A DNA stretch of 64,000 nt from Onchocerca lupi. Taxonomy: Eukaryota > Nematoda > Chromadorea > Rhabditida > Onchocercidae. The notes below the pieces were generated by a model. It made no database searches, was not told where the DNA came from, and saw only the letters and a program-made list of their open reading frames with translations. Every line of letters begins with the position of its first letter. The first letter of the stretch is position 1. Position numbers and translations under genes: made by a program. Below, piece after piece: positions 23,629 to 38,750 of the stretch. Where the stretch lies: positions 1 through 64,000 of the forward strand of contig JAOVVO010000440.1 in assembly GCA_028564675.1 (NCBI GenBank), given 5' to 3'.

Positions 23629-26600
23629 TTATATTTAAGGATCTGATGTATCCAGACACGTATGCACACGTATACGAACACATAGGTACGTCAAGTGATT
23701 ATTTCAATATCTTGTGTGCCTGCATCCGTGTGAAAAGTGAATTGAAATTTTATGTATTTTTTGAAATAAGGAAAAATTTTTAGTTAAATTCAATTTGAAT
23801 CTAAAACACTATTTACTAATTAAGTTAATAATTCTAATTATACATTATAATGTTACTTAAACTTTAAAATTAAAATATCTCCGAGTTCTTTTTTTTCTTT
23901 TCATACTGCAAATTATATATGTAATCAATATCCGAAATTGTGATCACAAATTGTAAATTTTTCAATCATAAAATATAATATATTTGTAAATCATATGCTT
24001 GAATTATTAATATATAAAGCATTATAGCTATCGAACCATTAATTAATTATTCTTGTCATCTATTTAAGTCTTACTGAGATTGATTGGAAAATTCGATTAT
24101 AGATTATTTCATTACCATCTACAATTTATTGATGGGATAGTTATAGAACGATCTATGGTCGAATGATGAGTACATCACTTGAATAACTTAAGTTAGAATG
24201 GATTACCATTTTTTTTAAGCACTGAACTTCTCAATGGATTTACCTAAAGGTTTTAAAATTGATGATTTAATAGATTTAACAAATCTAAACATTGATTTGT
24301 CCAACTTAATACAGTTAAAAATCTTGACTTGATAAACTTAACATTAGCTTACCGGAGTATGCAACCTAGTGGAAGGTTATTGCCCTCACTTGAAATTACT
24401 GTCATCGATTACAACTATCATTGCAACTTTGACCGCAAAACATGCAAAATGTTAAGGAAATTATCATATGATCCTATCCATCAATAAAAGAATAGAGAGA
24501 GAGATAGACAGGTAAATAGAAAGAGAAGAAGAGAAAAGAACAATGTGTCGGAATTTCTTTATAAATTTGAAAGAAGAATCAAATATTATAATCAATCAAT
24601 AACTAACATATTATTCTAACAACATAGTTCTTGAATTAAAAACTAACACACAGTCCTTGAATTAATCGATTAAGATGACGAAATTTTCAATTATAATTAT
24701 TATTCAAATAATTGTTATAATTTAAAATATCAATTCAAAGTATTCTTTCAAATTTTTGAATAATATTGGTTGCATCAATAACAACAATAATTTGTAATTT
24801 TATGTTTCAAAAAAAAAAAAACTAAAGGAAAAAAAGGAGGAAAGAGCAAAATATCTCTCCTTCTACTTCATCTTTTTTTATTCTTTCATTTTTATTGCAA
24901 AGATTTTATTAATATCCCAATCAATTTATGTGTTAGAATTGCAATCAAAAAGGAATTGTTGAGAAAAAAAAAAATTAAAATCAATGGAAAGACACGATGT
25001 CTTCTTTATCAAAAATGGTAAAAAACACATCTTTATCATATCATATCTACTTCAAATGACCATATAATCCTTCGTTTCAGTGAATAGTTAAAATAATTCA
25101 GGATACATATCTCATCATTTCTTCTCCCCGTGATAATTATGCATGATATACAACCGATGAAGTAGGCCAGTAGATCAATTTTGTAAATTGGCGATAATAT
25201 TTTACAATGCATAGCAAATTCGAATTTTTTCTAGTTCTTTTCAATTCAAATATAACAAAATTATTTATACATATATCGAATATCGTTTTTTCTAATCCAA
25301 ATTTCAAATATTTTAAGTATATTATTACATTGCGCAATTAAATATTTAATAAAGTGTAACAAATAAATAATAATTGTTAAAAATGCGGAAATCTGAATGT
25401 ATCAGTTAAGGATGTACTAGAAGTATTGATATCTATTTTATTGCATACTTTTATTAAATCATCGATATTAATAGTCCGATTATTTCAAATTTAAATAAAA
25501 TTTCTTGTTCACAATTTACCCTCTATATTAGTCATACTTTTTATTCTTTAAATTTTTTCTAAATTAATAAAAGTTAGCAAAAAATACTTTATTTGACAAA
25601 TAAATGATTGTTGACAAATAGATTTCAGGTTAATTTAATTCAATAAATAGCCATGTTTGACGTCTGATCATAGTTCAATGATGATATCAAAGTCATCGTC
25701 GTAAAATAATGATATTTTCGAAGATTTTAATTCGATTATTAAGTAATAAAAATTTTTTACCAAACCGAAGACACATTGTTTGATCGACAAGGTATTAGTT
25801 ATTGGATATATTCAATTCTTTTTGCACTCATTGATTCATTACCTTTTGAAGAGATGATATTACAATATCTCAAAATTAGTAACTATAAAAGAATTTCAAA
25901 TAATTGAACAATAACTTATATTATTTTAACTAAATTCTAAAACAATGATATCCAACACTCTTTAAAAACAATGAAGAAAAGAATGAAAATTAAGATTTGT
26001 TGAATGAGCACATTAAATAAGTTGATTGAAATATAAATGACTCGTCATTCTTTTAAACTTAATTTAAACTTTTGTTTAAACTGTTGTAAAAATTCGCAAT
26101 GTTGTAATAATAGCAATAATAATAATAATAATAATTGCTAATCTTTTAGTCAACCCTCGACTATCAACTAGCAAACAATCATTCACATAAGTAAATATTA
26201 AATTTAAAAAAAAATCACTAAAATATCTTGTTGAACCTGTCTAATGCTACAATTTGCTGTTTATCCCGTCCTTAATTCCGGACTGATGAAAACCTGTTTA
26301 GCTAAAGCATCCGAAGAAATATTATAAGCTGTTATCGGCTTATATTTTAAAATAAATAATTTTTTTCAAAATTAGTAAATTCGAAGAAATTTATTCTATT
26401 CTTTTGGATAAATAACTTAATTTAAACTAGTTTTATTTGTTTCCTTTCTTTTTTTGATTTTTTTCTCAAAATTGAAAAACAGAGTTTCAAACAGATTATT
26501 TATTTGTTAATCTCAGATAACGAATCATTTAAAATCACCTGATCAAAATTATTTTCCGAACCAATAATTTTTATTTTGCCAATAAGTTTTTGTCATTTTG

Positions 26601-27232
26601 TTTATAAGTTAGTCGTTTATAAAATTAAAAAAATATTTATGGAAAAAAAATGAAATTGTGAAATAAATGACAAATTAATTTCGAATAAATTTATGCTATC
26701 ATATCAATCATTTCATATAATAATCATAATTAGGAGGAAAAAATTAATCTAATTATTTAATATAACCAGAATAAATTAATTACAATAATCTATAATTACG
26801 GTTGTCCGTCGCTTTTCCATACAGATAAATCACTATGAAGTTTTCTGTACAATTATTTTTGCATGTATTTTGATCTTCAAAATTCTGCGAGTTAAGAAGT
26901 TAACTTCTAAAGAAAAAGAATCTTTAAAAAATATATGTATAAGAAGGAGGAGAAAGAGACAGAAAGAAAGAAAAAGGTTTATTAAAATAATCCGCCTAAT
27001 GCAAAAAAAAAAGTGTCATCCTTACTTGCATTCATCTCCGAAATTTTTTTTCTTTTTATTTTTTGTACTTAAAGCTGGATAAATAATGTCACCAAAATAA
27101 TTAATTCCTTATTTGAAATATATATTGGTAAATGCATGGAATAATGGAACTAATTATTAAACGATAATAAGATAATTGATCGAATTAGATGAAAACAAAA
27201 AATCTTTTCAATAATAACGTAAAGAAATGGTA

Positions 27233-27276
27233 ATTAATTACTTACTCATTTACATTTTAATGAGTGAGTAATTAAT
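27233..27276. repeat. 18-bp stem hairpin
   Basis: ATTAATTACTTACTCATT, an 8-nt loop, then AATGAGTGAGTAATTAAT. The arms pair with one mismatch. A related palindrome built on TTAATTACTTACTT occurs at about 49687-49715. Confidence 0.6.
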
Positions 27277-27956
27277 AATTAATAAAATATCAAAAAACAC
27301 AAAACACTAATATAATTTATATGAAAACAAAAAAAGGCAGAAAAAAAATAAACAGGAAAAAAAAGCAGAAGAAAAATTCATTTGCAATATGAATGATATA
27401 TTTGCCATTTTAGTACTATTACGAAGATAACTGTTAACAAGAAATATTTCGGATTATTTTCAAAAAATATTTTAAAATGACCATCTTTGTTTCAACTAGT
27501 TCTTCTTCTCTCTCTCTCTCTTTCTTCCACTTTTTTCTCAGCATTAATGCAATTTTTTTTTTTTTTTTTAAACTAACCTAATCTAAAAACTGGTTTTGTT
27601 TTTAAAAGTATAAATCTTTTTTTGTTCGAAATATAAAATATTAAAGAATCTTTTGTGTTATTGTACTTCTATTTAGATGATATTATGTAAAAGATATAGC
27701 AATGAGTTCTATGGCTTGATAAAAAGAATAAATATAAATGGATGGGCATGGCAATGGTTATTTGTCAAATGATAATAGATTGCTTCCAATGTGATAATCT
27801 ATCATCGTTGTGATAAAATGAAGAGAAACAACAAACAAAAGCAATTAAAATGTTTTTAAATCCTTTGAAACTGGAATGCTATATTGAGAGCTCCACTATT
27901 TCTCAATTTTTTTTTTTTTTTTCGAATGAATGCAGCTAATTTTTGCATGTTATGTG

Positions 27957-27975
27957 TGCATGTATGTGTGTATAT

Positions 27976-28019
<44 letters not shown>

Positions 28020-28021
28020 GT
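27957..28021. repeat. (TG)n microsatellite
   Basis: A TG/TATG array with a core of about 13 uninterrupted TG units. Confidence 0.9.
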
Positions 28022-28178
28022 AAAATATTTACAAAACGGGTTAGTTTGTTAGCTAGTAATTTAAATCTTTCTAAAAGAGTTGAACCAATTTCAATTTTTC
28101 ATTTAATTTTACCAAGCGTTATTATTGCTCAGTAAAATTAAATGGAAAGTTGAAATTCAAACTAAGAAAGAAATGTAG

Positions 28179-28311
28179 CTTTTTTCGTTTTTTCGATAAT
28201 TTTTATTTGAAATTTAATCAATTTTATTCAATTGAAAAATTTAGGAAAATATTTCAACTAAATAAAATCCTATCAAATTTCAAAGAAAAATTATCGAAAA
28301 AACGAAAGAAG
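28179..28311. repeat. 37-bp stem inverted repeat
   Basis: Arms 28179-28215 and 28275-28311 are reverse complements at 35 of 37 positions, with a 59-nt loop. The shared core is CGTTTTTTCGATAATTTTT. It may be a foldback element or a transcribed hairpin. No coding sequence lies in it. Confidence 0.7.
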
Positions 28312-29037
28312 ATGTAAACTATGAAGATATTGTGATGCATTAACTATTAATTAAGGCGAAATGTATTGTATTAGGTAAATATACTGTATTATCAGTAGCC
28401 TCGATGAAGAAATAGATTTGAAAGTTTTAATTTTTGATATTTAATTACTAGTATAGAATAGAAAATTGAGTTATAATTCGTAATATGACAGGATGAGGAA
28501 GTTAGTAATCCGGTAATCTTGACGCAGTTAATGGTTGTATTGACATGAAGAAAATACGAAAACTATTAGAATGGCAAAAATTATAAACTAAATTATTCCA
28601 TTCAAATTTAGAAATGAATGACTGACAAAGATATAAATTACTTTCATGTTTATCTTCTCAAACATAATTTTGAAAATTTCAAGATTTAATTTTTATTCGA
28701 AAATATTTCAGTAATTTTTTTTTTTTTTTTTTTTTTTTTGTGGCATGTGATATTTATTGATCACATCATAGATGAAAAAATCGTTGCAAACAAATAACTT
28801 CATTTCACTGGATCATCGATTCCGATGAATTTGGAATTCAGATAAGAGTAATAAAGTAATCAATTCGATCCATTCGATCAATATTCAAATTACTCATGCC
28901 TTTAATACAAATATTTTTCTATCAAAAATAAATTGCGTTGTTATCAGTGGCATTTTATTGGCAATATAAGCAAAAGAAAGTGTTTATTCAATTTTAATAA
29001 AATGATAAATTGATGTGGAAGAAAAAGAAGAAGGAAG

Positions 29038-29102
29038 TTGAAGTTGATGATGTTATCACTTTGGTTTTTGAAGTTGATTGATGTTATCATTTTGGTTTTT
29101 TA
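29038..29102. repeat. Imperfect direct repeat, two units of about 32 bp
   Basis: GAAGTTGA(T)TGATGTTATCA followed by a TTTGGTTTTT-type end, present twice in tandem with small differences. Confidence 0.6.
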
Positions 29103-31020
29103 TGCAGGAAGAATGAATGATCATATCTGTGCTATCCGACTGATTGAAATTGATAATTTATTTTAATTATTTTCAGACATAATTTCTAACTTTTGAGATA
29201 AATTGATAACTGCAATTATGCAATAATTACTTGTAATTTTTTGTTATTTTTAACTTATTTTAATTAGTTACTGTATATATGAATAATAATTTTCGAATTT
29301 TAAAATTGCAATTTTTTTCTTTTAAATCAATAATTTCTCTTTTGAGTTATATGAGACGACCAATCAGATATAGCATAATTTTTATTTTTTCCAGAATAAA
29401 GTTACAAAAATCTGAAATATCTACTTGGCTCTTAGTGTAATTTCGGAAGAAACAGATCAAATAGCAACTTGACTTTCGGATGTTTTTTGCCAAGTCAATT
29501 GGACTCTTTTTATGCTAGGCTATTGAACTTTTTCATAAGCTAGTACTCAAAAGAATGCCTTATTTTGTTATCATTTTCAAAACCTGAAATAACACCATTT
29601 CAAAAAATGAATGATTAAATCTATGAATCCTCTGCTTCAGCCGAAACTTAACGAAATACTATTTATTACAATTGGAGAGATCATTGCAAGTGGCTCGAAA
29701 ATGGACTTATTCGTAACTTATCTACCGATTTTGTTGTGATGAAGAAGAGAAATGAAGGCATTTCGAGGTAAACAGGTAAGCATCAGAATCCTTCTGTCAA
29801 CACTTTTAATGAATCGATTGGAATTTGAAACCAATTGTTGCAAACAAAAATTGAGAAATGAATGGACTAAAATGAAATTGATAAAAAGTCAAAAACAAAA
29901 TAGCTACTGCTCGATGCTCGCAAGAAAAGAGGAAAAATAAAAAATTCACATCGGAAATCTTTACAAATCGACGATAATTAACGACCATAATCGATAATCA
30001 ATAGCTAACTATTCTTGGTGTACTTACCCCTCTTGAAAAAAATGAGAAAAGTTGAACTGTAAAACATTACAAAATTATGGGTTTCTATCGTATAAATACC
30101 GATAATTAAACAAAAAATCAGTTTAACAAATCCAAAATCGACAAAAAAAAATTATCATATCCAAAATTATCCAAAATCGACTTTGTTTATGGTATTTTGA
30201 ATTATGGTTTATCAGTCTTTTTTTATTCAATTATACGACTATTTGAAAAAAATAAAAATTAATCCTCTTTTCTTTTTTTCAGTTTTTTTTTTTATTCTCT
30301 AATTAATTTGAAAGTGAATGCAAATTACAGTCATGACTATTTTAAATATATTTCAAAATAGATATTGAAAATTAAATAAATATTTTAAAGTATTAAAAAA
30401 TAAACTAAAATCACATCTAATATGAGTGCAACCACGCATGCATTCTCAGTCGTAATACTTACTGAAAGCTATTCACTTATTCATATTTAGTAAATAACAA
30501 ATTTTACGTAAAATGCAAAAAATTTCAAAATGTTAAAGATTATTGCCAAAAAAATTAAAAAAAAAAAAAAAAAAAAAAAAAGAGTGGTTTCTTTGAAGTC
30601 ATCGATTTATAATTTTCGAAATGAAGTAGAAAACATTCTAGCAATCCATACATTTAGTTAAATTTTTAAACTAACCTAATTAAATAAATTCATTACTTCT
30701 CAGCTACTTTAACTTTATCAGCCAAATTCTTTTTTGTTTACATCGCGCAATTCCTCTATAATTAGATGGAGAGAAAGAAAGAATTTGAATGCAAATTCCA
30801 AATTTCTTTTTTTTTTCCTTTCCAATTCTGAAAATTCATAATTAGCATCTATCTTCACTAATGACTTTCTTTCTCATAATAACTTTTCTATTTCAAATCA
30901 TTTTATTATTTGAATGATACGATCATTGAGAAATGAAAATATTAGTAAATACGATGGAAATTGCGTAAGTGGAAAGAGATGAATGTAAAAATTCGTGTTA
31001 ATGAATTCATCCACATTTGG

Positions 31021-31040
31021 TGTGTGTGTGTATGTGTATT

Positions 31041-31076
<36 letters not shown>

Positions 31077-31079
31077 GTG
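31021..31079. repeat. (TG)n microsatellite
   Basis: A second TG array with TATG interruptions, about 3 kb from the first. Confidence 0.9.
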
Positions 31080-34000
31080 CGATTTCTCAAGAGAGGGTTT
31101 GAAATTGCAAAATATTTCAAAATTGAAGATATATCGTTAGAAGAGTAGGGATGAGAAAAAAAAACCGATTTGATATAATGAATATTTCAAAGAGAGAGAT
31201 GAATTGATCCATCATTCAAATCGAGCAAAATAGTTCAAAATTATTTTAACTAAACTGAAATTTCTCTCCACTTATGATAATCATTTTGCTACTTTGATTG
31301 ATTGATGAATGAGAATTTCAAATGAAATGTACGAATTTTCGATTATTTCAGTGTTTCGAATACGTAACTTCATTTGAAATCGTTAAGAAAGAAAGAAAAA
31401 AAAATCATTAAATGACATCAATTTCTGCGACAACAAATAATCGTTTACATCATACTTTGATTCATTCATCATCTAAAACAGTAAAGTTCAAAAAGTTATT
31501 TTCTTTTTTTTTTTCATTCAAAACCTTATCACTGTTCCATTTTATTCTGATAATTTTTCTTTTCTTATATTTATATTTAAAGAAAAAAAAAAAAAGAAAG
31601 AAAAAAAAGAAAGAAACATAACGAATCAAACATCTCTGCATGTATAAAACTTATTGTAAAAATAGAAAATGACAAAATTCTAAAAGTTATAAAATTGTTG
31701 AAAAATTATGAACTTATTTGAAAATTTATACAAATCATAAAATGTAATAAAAAAAAATATGTAAATGAAATTTCGGCATAAAATTATATATAAGTGGGTA
31801 AAAGAAAAAAGAATAATATTTATGCATCTAAAGTATGTAAATAAATTGAATGAAATTTTGACACAATTTTCTTTTCAAATTCGTTTCATTCCCTCCGAAC
31901 CCATCCATCGATCCAGTTTCCCTTTCGTTTATAATTTCAAAAAAAATTTCATCCTCTTTTCTCTCTCTTTAGATCGATCATATGATCTATAACGGGAGGA
32001 AGAGGGCGAAATCAAATAATTTTCTTTGATTGAAATAATTGAAACTTTTTTTTCTTTCGCACAATTCTCCTACTTCTACCTTCATTATCATATTCAACTC
32101 GTCGTCTTCTACAGGATATCGATGCCTCGATTGAACTCCCGTAGAATTTCACGGAGGAAAGAGACGAGCAAGGAGAACAACTGTGCAAAGAAGTTTAAAT
32201 TGTTGTTAGGGAGCACAATGATGTGAAATATAACTTTCCCGGCCATATGTAATTTGAAATTATTGACAGTATCATTTCAAACAAATATTCTTTGATCTTC
32301 CCAACAGAGATTACGGAAGGTAAAGTAATAAATATTATAAAAGGGAAGAGAAAAAACAAGATGATTATAGCAGATCATTTTTACAATCTTTCAAAATTTC
32401 AATTTTAATTTTGAACAGTTTTTATAAAATTACAATATTGATTGAGCAATCTTTTCAGAGTTAGAATTTTAAGTTTTCAAAATTTTTTAATACAAATTTA
32501 TGATTAAAATTTACGGTTCGCATAAATCACCAATTATGTTATATTTTTAACAATAAATGAAACAATTTCAAATTTTGATTTGAAAAAAATAAATAAATAA
32601 ACAAATAGAGAGCAAACTAGTTTCTTTAAAATTATGTTTACTAAATTGGTGTTCCCATAAAATTTACAAAAAGGTGAGAAGAAAATGAAGGGAAAGTGAT
32701 AATTAACCTTAATTAAAAATCTATTAATTGCATTGCTACATTTTCTTCCAAACTTTAATTGCCCGCTTTTTCTGCCGTTTTCACTATAAAGTGACCTTTG
32801 AACTTGCTCTTGAGAGAAAAAAAAGCGAAAGAATATATTAAAATGACGAAATATTTAAGAAAGAAAAGGTCTAATTTTGAATTAACTGTTTCAGATCCGC
32901 AATAAACGATTCATAAATTGTATGTGCAGAATGTTGTTATCATGAAATAGATGAATTTAAAAACTGAAAGGCCGTTTTAATATGCAATCATTTCTCTCCT
33001 TACTTTTTTCATTCTATTTTTTCTGCCACTGCCCCGTTCTCCTTTTCTTCAAGAAAATTTTCTAGTAGATTTTCATGAAACAACCGAAATTTCTTGGTTT
33101 ACAATTTTACGAAGAACATTTTGATGAAAGAATTATTATTCTTTTTTTTTTTTTTTTTTTTGTTGAGAAATCTTCCATTGCATTAACTATCCAGTTGTTG
33201 TTTTTCAATGATTTCATCAAATTAATCAAATTTCTTTCAGTTATTACAAATGAAAGGTTAATTTAATGATGAGAGGAGTAGAAAAAGAAATGAGCAAAGA
33301 ACGGAAGAACGAAGAGTAGAAATGATTTTTGAATGAGTTGGCAATAAGAAAAAAAAAAACTTAAAATAGTCCTTCACATATAAGACAGAGATTAGTATCA
33401 TTAAATAACATCGGATATTGTTCATTTTATTTACAGCGCTGTAAACAAAACAAAAAAACCTGAATGCTAAACTCAATTATCCTATCTCATTTTGGAAATG
33501 ATTGATTTAACGATTCTTTTGGCAGTTTTTAATTTTTTATCGTTTTTTTAAAAATTCAATGATTACATGGAAGTTTGGCAACAGAAATGATATTGCAATG
33601 ATGTAAGTCATGATTTCATTTCAAAATTGGAATCTTTTTTTTTTTTTCTCTCAATCAATGCACGATAATGTTTATGCATCACAATGGAACATCATCAATA
33701 AGTGGTTGTTTGGTATCTGTGGTTGATAACAATTTCTTATCTTTGACAAATTACCTATTTTCCTATTTAAACAGTTTTCCAAATACAACAAAAAGTAATC
33801 GATATTTAAGAAATAATGATTTTAACAGTAAACATGAACAATTAATATTTCAAGAAAAGATAGATATAATTATTAATAAGATCAAGCCGAAGTATTACAA
33901 TTCCATATTGCATTCAAGAAAAAGAAAATTAATTTAATTATATTGGATAGCGTAATTTTTATCATTCTGTTGCTAATTCATATTAATACCTCTTTAAAAA

Positions 34001-37000
34001 GAAAAAAAAAAAAAAATAAAATAAGAAGCCATGTAAAATTTATGCCATGATAAATTTCAAATTTAGTTGAAAAAATCTTTAAGTAATAAAGAGAAAAGAA
34101 AAAAAAACTAATCAAAGCGCAATTTTTTGATTTATTCTGGAACACTCCGATATATTAGATGGAACTTAATATGTTAAAATGATAATTTTAGCAAGTTGTT
34201 AGTTGCAACATTCAAAACACGTTGTTTCTAAAATAAATCTTAACCTTTTCATACGTTCAGGTCAAAATTTCAATAATCTCAAATTATTAGCCATCATTCA
34301 CATTATTCTATTTTATGAATGAAAAAGAAATTTAATTGAAGATAATTCTAAGAAAAAAAATTTGTCCTCATTCTTTTTATCCGCTTCTTTATCTTTTTTC
34401 CTCTTCACAGTAATTGACACATTTAAAAAGATAAGATTAATTACAAAAAATTGTTTCATTCTTTTCAATTAATTTTTTCCATTGCCATATTTTTTTATTT
34501 CACTTTTCTCTTCTTCTCTTTCTTCCAAATTAATAATTGCTCATATTTTCACTTCTAATTTATTAAAATAAAATTTGCTGATATATTCTATCTTTTTTTT
34601 TGCTTATTTCATCAAATTTTGTTTTATTATAGCGAAAATGCTCTAAATGGTTCAGGCGGGCATAACCAAATAATGGTAATTTAATTTATATCGGACCAGT
34701 TTTCTCCCGATGAAAATGACCAATTAATCAAACATTCATACTCTTTTGCAATCCTTCAGTTAGATCTTTCTCTTCCCTATCTCCTTGTTTCCTCTTTCTT
34801 GAAATTTTTGAAAAATTGAAAATTAAAAGTGGCAAATAATACTAATCGTTGCAACAACTGACCAATTAAATCTAACTGATCAAACCAACCAATCAACTAT
34901 CAATCAACTATTACCGTTCAATGGCAAACATTTTTTGGAACAATGAAACATTTTCGATAAAATAAGTTGAGAACATTACATGTTTGCAATGAAATACTTC
35001 TTTTTTTGCTCTCTCTTTGCAATATAAATGAATCAAAAGAGGAAGAAAAAGAAAAAAAAAAAAAGGATAGTAAACTTGAAAACAAATTCAAAAAAAAAAA
35101 AAAACCAGTAATTGTATAGAATTTTTTAAGAACTAATAAATTAAAGTGAAATTTGATTTTTTTTTATTGATTTAATTATGATATTGAGTAATTTTCATTA
35201 TTACAATCATTTAATCATTTTCTCTCTAACTGATTGAAAATATATTGTTTTAATGCCGATATCTGAAATCATTGTTGTCCTAGATAGCATGCACGCAGCA
35301 TGCAGCACGGAGTTAGACGTTTGCCAAGCATTTGACCTCATTATCGATATTATTGTTCCAGGACAGCATGCAATTAATGCATTCCAAATAACAATAATTG
35401 GAGTAAGATTATCAGTGATAGCAAATTAATAACAATAAAAAACAGAAAATGTCTTTAACAAATATCAATTTTAAACTATACGTTACACCAAATGATTCGG
35501 TAAATTTCGAAGATGTTAGTAGTTCTATTCCATATGATTAATTATTTTACGCGTGAAAATTCAAATAATAGTCTAATCGTTTTTATTGAAATTCCTATTT
35601 AATTGCCATAAATTATAATGTCATCAATTATCTATCACCTGAAATGATTACAAAAATTATAATTATCTTCCGAAAGAAGCTTATGATGTTAATTTTTTAT
35701 AGTTATTCCTTTTTAGCATCGATTAGTCATCCATGATAATCGATTGTTCAAGTCTAGAAAAAGCAATGATGTCATCTTATCATTTCTCAAAATCATTCCA
35801 GAGTTTTCGAGAATTCGTCCTCTCTTCGATAATATTCAACTATTATGATTTCCATATTATAATGAAAGAGATGTTTAATGAATTAAATTTTCGAATTAAA
35901 ATTAATAGTAAATCAATCATTGTTACCTTTTTCAAAACTATTTCAGTAATATTCATAACAATTTAAAGACTTATCATAAAAGATCATCGGTTAAGATTCC
36001 GATTTATTCGGTTACAGTATTGCAATCAATCGATTTCTATCAAATTTATCAATGAATTTATGGTTGGAATGATAATATCAGCGATAAAAAAGTAGCATCA
36101 AATAGTAGTAATAGAAAGATATTGTATTTCATTCAATTAAAACAAACACACAGATTAGATATCGATAAAATAAGAAATTAAAATGTAATTTGATAAATTA
36201 TTTTCTTCATTCGCGTTGAAAAAATTTGGCAACAGACTGTTCAGATCTGATCATTGCGACGCTACGTAACTTTGATTAATGATCTCTTATGATAATTTGT
36301 TCCTAAATTGTTATAAAATACTATTGAAATAGCTTACTTGTAAGTGTTAACAAAGAACAAATTGCTATTAATTCTAAATGGAATGTTTTCAAAAGTTTTA
36401 TCGTTATTCTAAACACAATTTAAATGGTGGAGGAAGTTTTCATCATTCAGAAATTTAAGAGAAAGTTGAATGTTAAGCTAACCAAAGAATAAGAAAAATT
36501 AATTTCTCAAATTATCTATCTAAATTAGTTAACTCATTAACTGACTAATTGGCTAGCGGATTAATTGATTGATAGGAGTTTTGTTCACTCATATCTAATA
36601 TTTATTATATGACATTTGTACTTTGTTTTTTTGAATTCATGGTCAGTGAACGAATTATTAAAAGAAACATTTTTAGAAAATGGATAAGAAAAATATCGAA
36701 ATAGAAGCTTGTAGTAGCGACGACGGAAACCGATTCATTGAATGAAGTGGTTTTTTTCTTTTTCCTTCTTTTTTTTTTTTTTTTCGAAATAAAAATGAGA
36801 TTTCTCGAAGAAAGTTTCTTTTTCTTTTTAAGGAAAAATAATGCACAAATTTTAATCAAAAAGAAAGGAAAAGGAAAGCAAACACAAATTGTAGCAAAAA
36901 TTGGGGTAAATACGAAAGTTTTCAACAAATAAACAAATTGCAGCAAAATTTAGAGCAAATCTGAAAGTTTTTATCAAAAATCAAAATGGAGCAAATGAAA

Positions 37001-38750
37001 AAAAGGCATATTAATAATGATGACTATCACTTTTTATCATTAAATGTTTGAAAATTGCAAATTTGGAGACGAGGAGCGACAAATGAACCCTTGTATGTGA
37101 ATAGAGCGAATTGAGTTATTTAATTAATGAAGATGAAAATGAAATAGATGATGGTTATCACGATTTATCAGTTATCAGAATGACAAAAAAGAAGATGAAA
37201 AATTCAAAGGGCAAAGGCCATTTCTGCCCGCGTTGATTGCAATCTTTTGCCATAACTGCCCGTTTTGAACAGTAGCGAATCGATGGTTTCTTCACAACAA
37301 TTATGCATTTGTTGTCAAAACCTGTTTTTAAGTTTCAATCTTCCAACTCTTCCTCCACCATTTTTCGTGTAGTACACTCCATCATTCAGTAATTTTTGTA
37401 CCTTTTCTACTCCTCTATTTATAATTATTTCATTAATGAAGCCAAACTATCCTCTTAGAATCGAATAAAACATGTAAACATGATCTGATCAAATCATTGT
37501 GATAGATATGATACTCATTTAATGTTCCTCATTATTACTATAATGCCATTATTCAACAATTTTCACAATTTGTTTTAAACTAATCATTTCAAAATTCTAT
37601 AGCCATTTACTACGATTTTATCTTTTTAGATCTTGCAAAACAAAAAAAAACTGTAGTTTTTTATAACTCGAATACAAATAGCTGGCTAATATGCAACATT
37701 TCGTACATAATATCGAATTTCTAGAAAGTCTTTATATTGCAATTAAAGGCACTACTTCATTTAGACTTAGCTTCATTAGGTACAATCAATTAAATCAATG
37801 ATCATTTCTTAAAAAAAAAAAAAAAAAATAAATAAATAAAATTAAATCACTCTTGTGACAACATTCAGTGTTTTTCATTCAGATCAATCAGTTATGATTA
37901 TTTTGCAAACATTTCATAGCACAAAGCAATTCAAATTATAATCATTTAAATCATTAATTCAGACATAATAATAATAAATATGCATCAGTGAATTGTAATC
38001 ATATATTTTAGCCTATCATTTTGAATTTACTTTATTTTTGCTTCCTTTCATAATTGAATAAATGAAATTTTATATTGCAGGGGAAAAAAAAAAGAATAGA
38101 ATAATTCGAAAAATGGAAAAGAATTCGCTTCCCTTAAAATATAAATAAATGCATAAATAATGCATGAAGCAACATTATAACAAAAGAGAGGACATTTGGC
38201 CAATAAAATATTCTATTTTGTTCGCTCATTTTTAGTCTTTTCAAGAGAAAGCATTCTATCTACACTTTAACAAGAGTGATAATAAAATGATTAGGAGGCC
38301 ATTTAAATAATCGTCAACAATTGCACATCTTCCTTCCTACAACAATGAAAACTTCACTGCAATTTATTCCATTTTTATTCCTTAAAAGATTTAAAAAAAA
38401 AAAAAAAGATGAAGGGAAGAATGCTATCGGATTAAAATTCTTAGACAAGAATTGACAAATTTTAACATTAAGTCAGAAAAGTCAACGTAATCAACGTAAA
38501 ACCATGATCCGATCATTTTTAGCCAATTAAATCAATCTCCAACGACAATATCCTCCTAATCTCAATTTTGCTTGCTTTGATGTTATGCCTATCATTTATG
38601 CATAAACTTTATTGTCCACAGAAGGAAAGTCATTGTTCACTCGAAGCAGCGAAAATTCACGCGGGCCGCAATCTCCTAACTTTCATCAAAGATTACGAGA
38701 AAAAGAGACTACGAAACGTGGATTGAATTCTTACATGTGGGTGTTTCGCC

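Larger units (their letters stand above)
23629..38750. other. 15-kb AT-rich region without a convincing gene
   Basis: No exon chain or recognisable protein was found on either strand. Contents are poly-A and poly-T runs (for example 28717-28740 and 30558-30580), two (TG)n arrays, hairpins near 27.25 and 28.2 kb, a direct repeat at 29038-29102, and two weak exon-like islands (24348-24487 and 32115-32226, see findings). It could be intergenic, or a large intron of an unseen gene. Confidence 0.5.

Noticed and set aside
33668..33937. 89-codon ATG frame
   Set aside because: Asn/Ser/Ile-rich composition matches random AT-rich sequence; no similarity, splice support or neighbouring exons.
35281..35400. 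GC-richer patch with repeated GCATGC
   Set aside because: It looked like a possible small-RNA precursor, but no long stem could be drawn by eye and no known nematode microRNA is present.
36605..36946. 113-codon minus-strand frame
   Set aside because: Dominated by poly-Lys and Phe from homopolymer runs; no recognisable domain.
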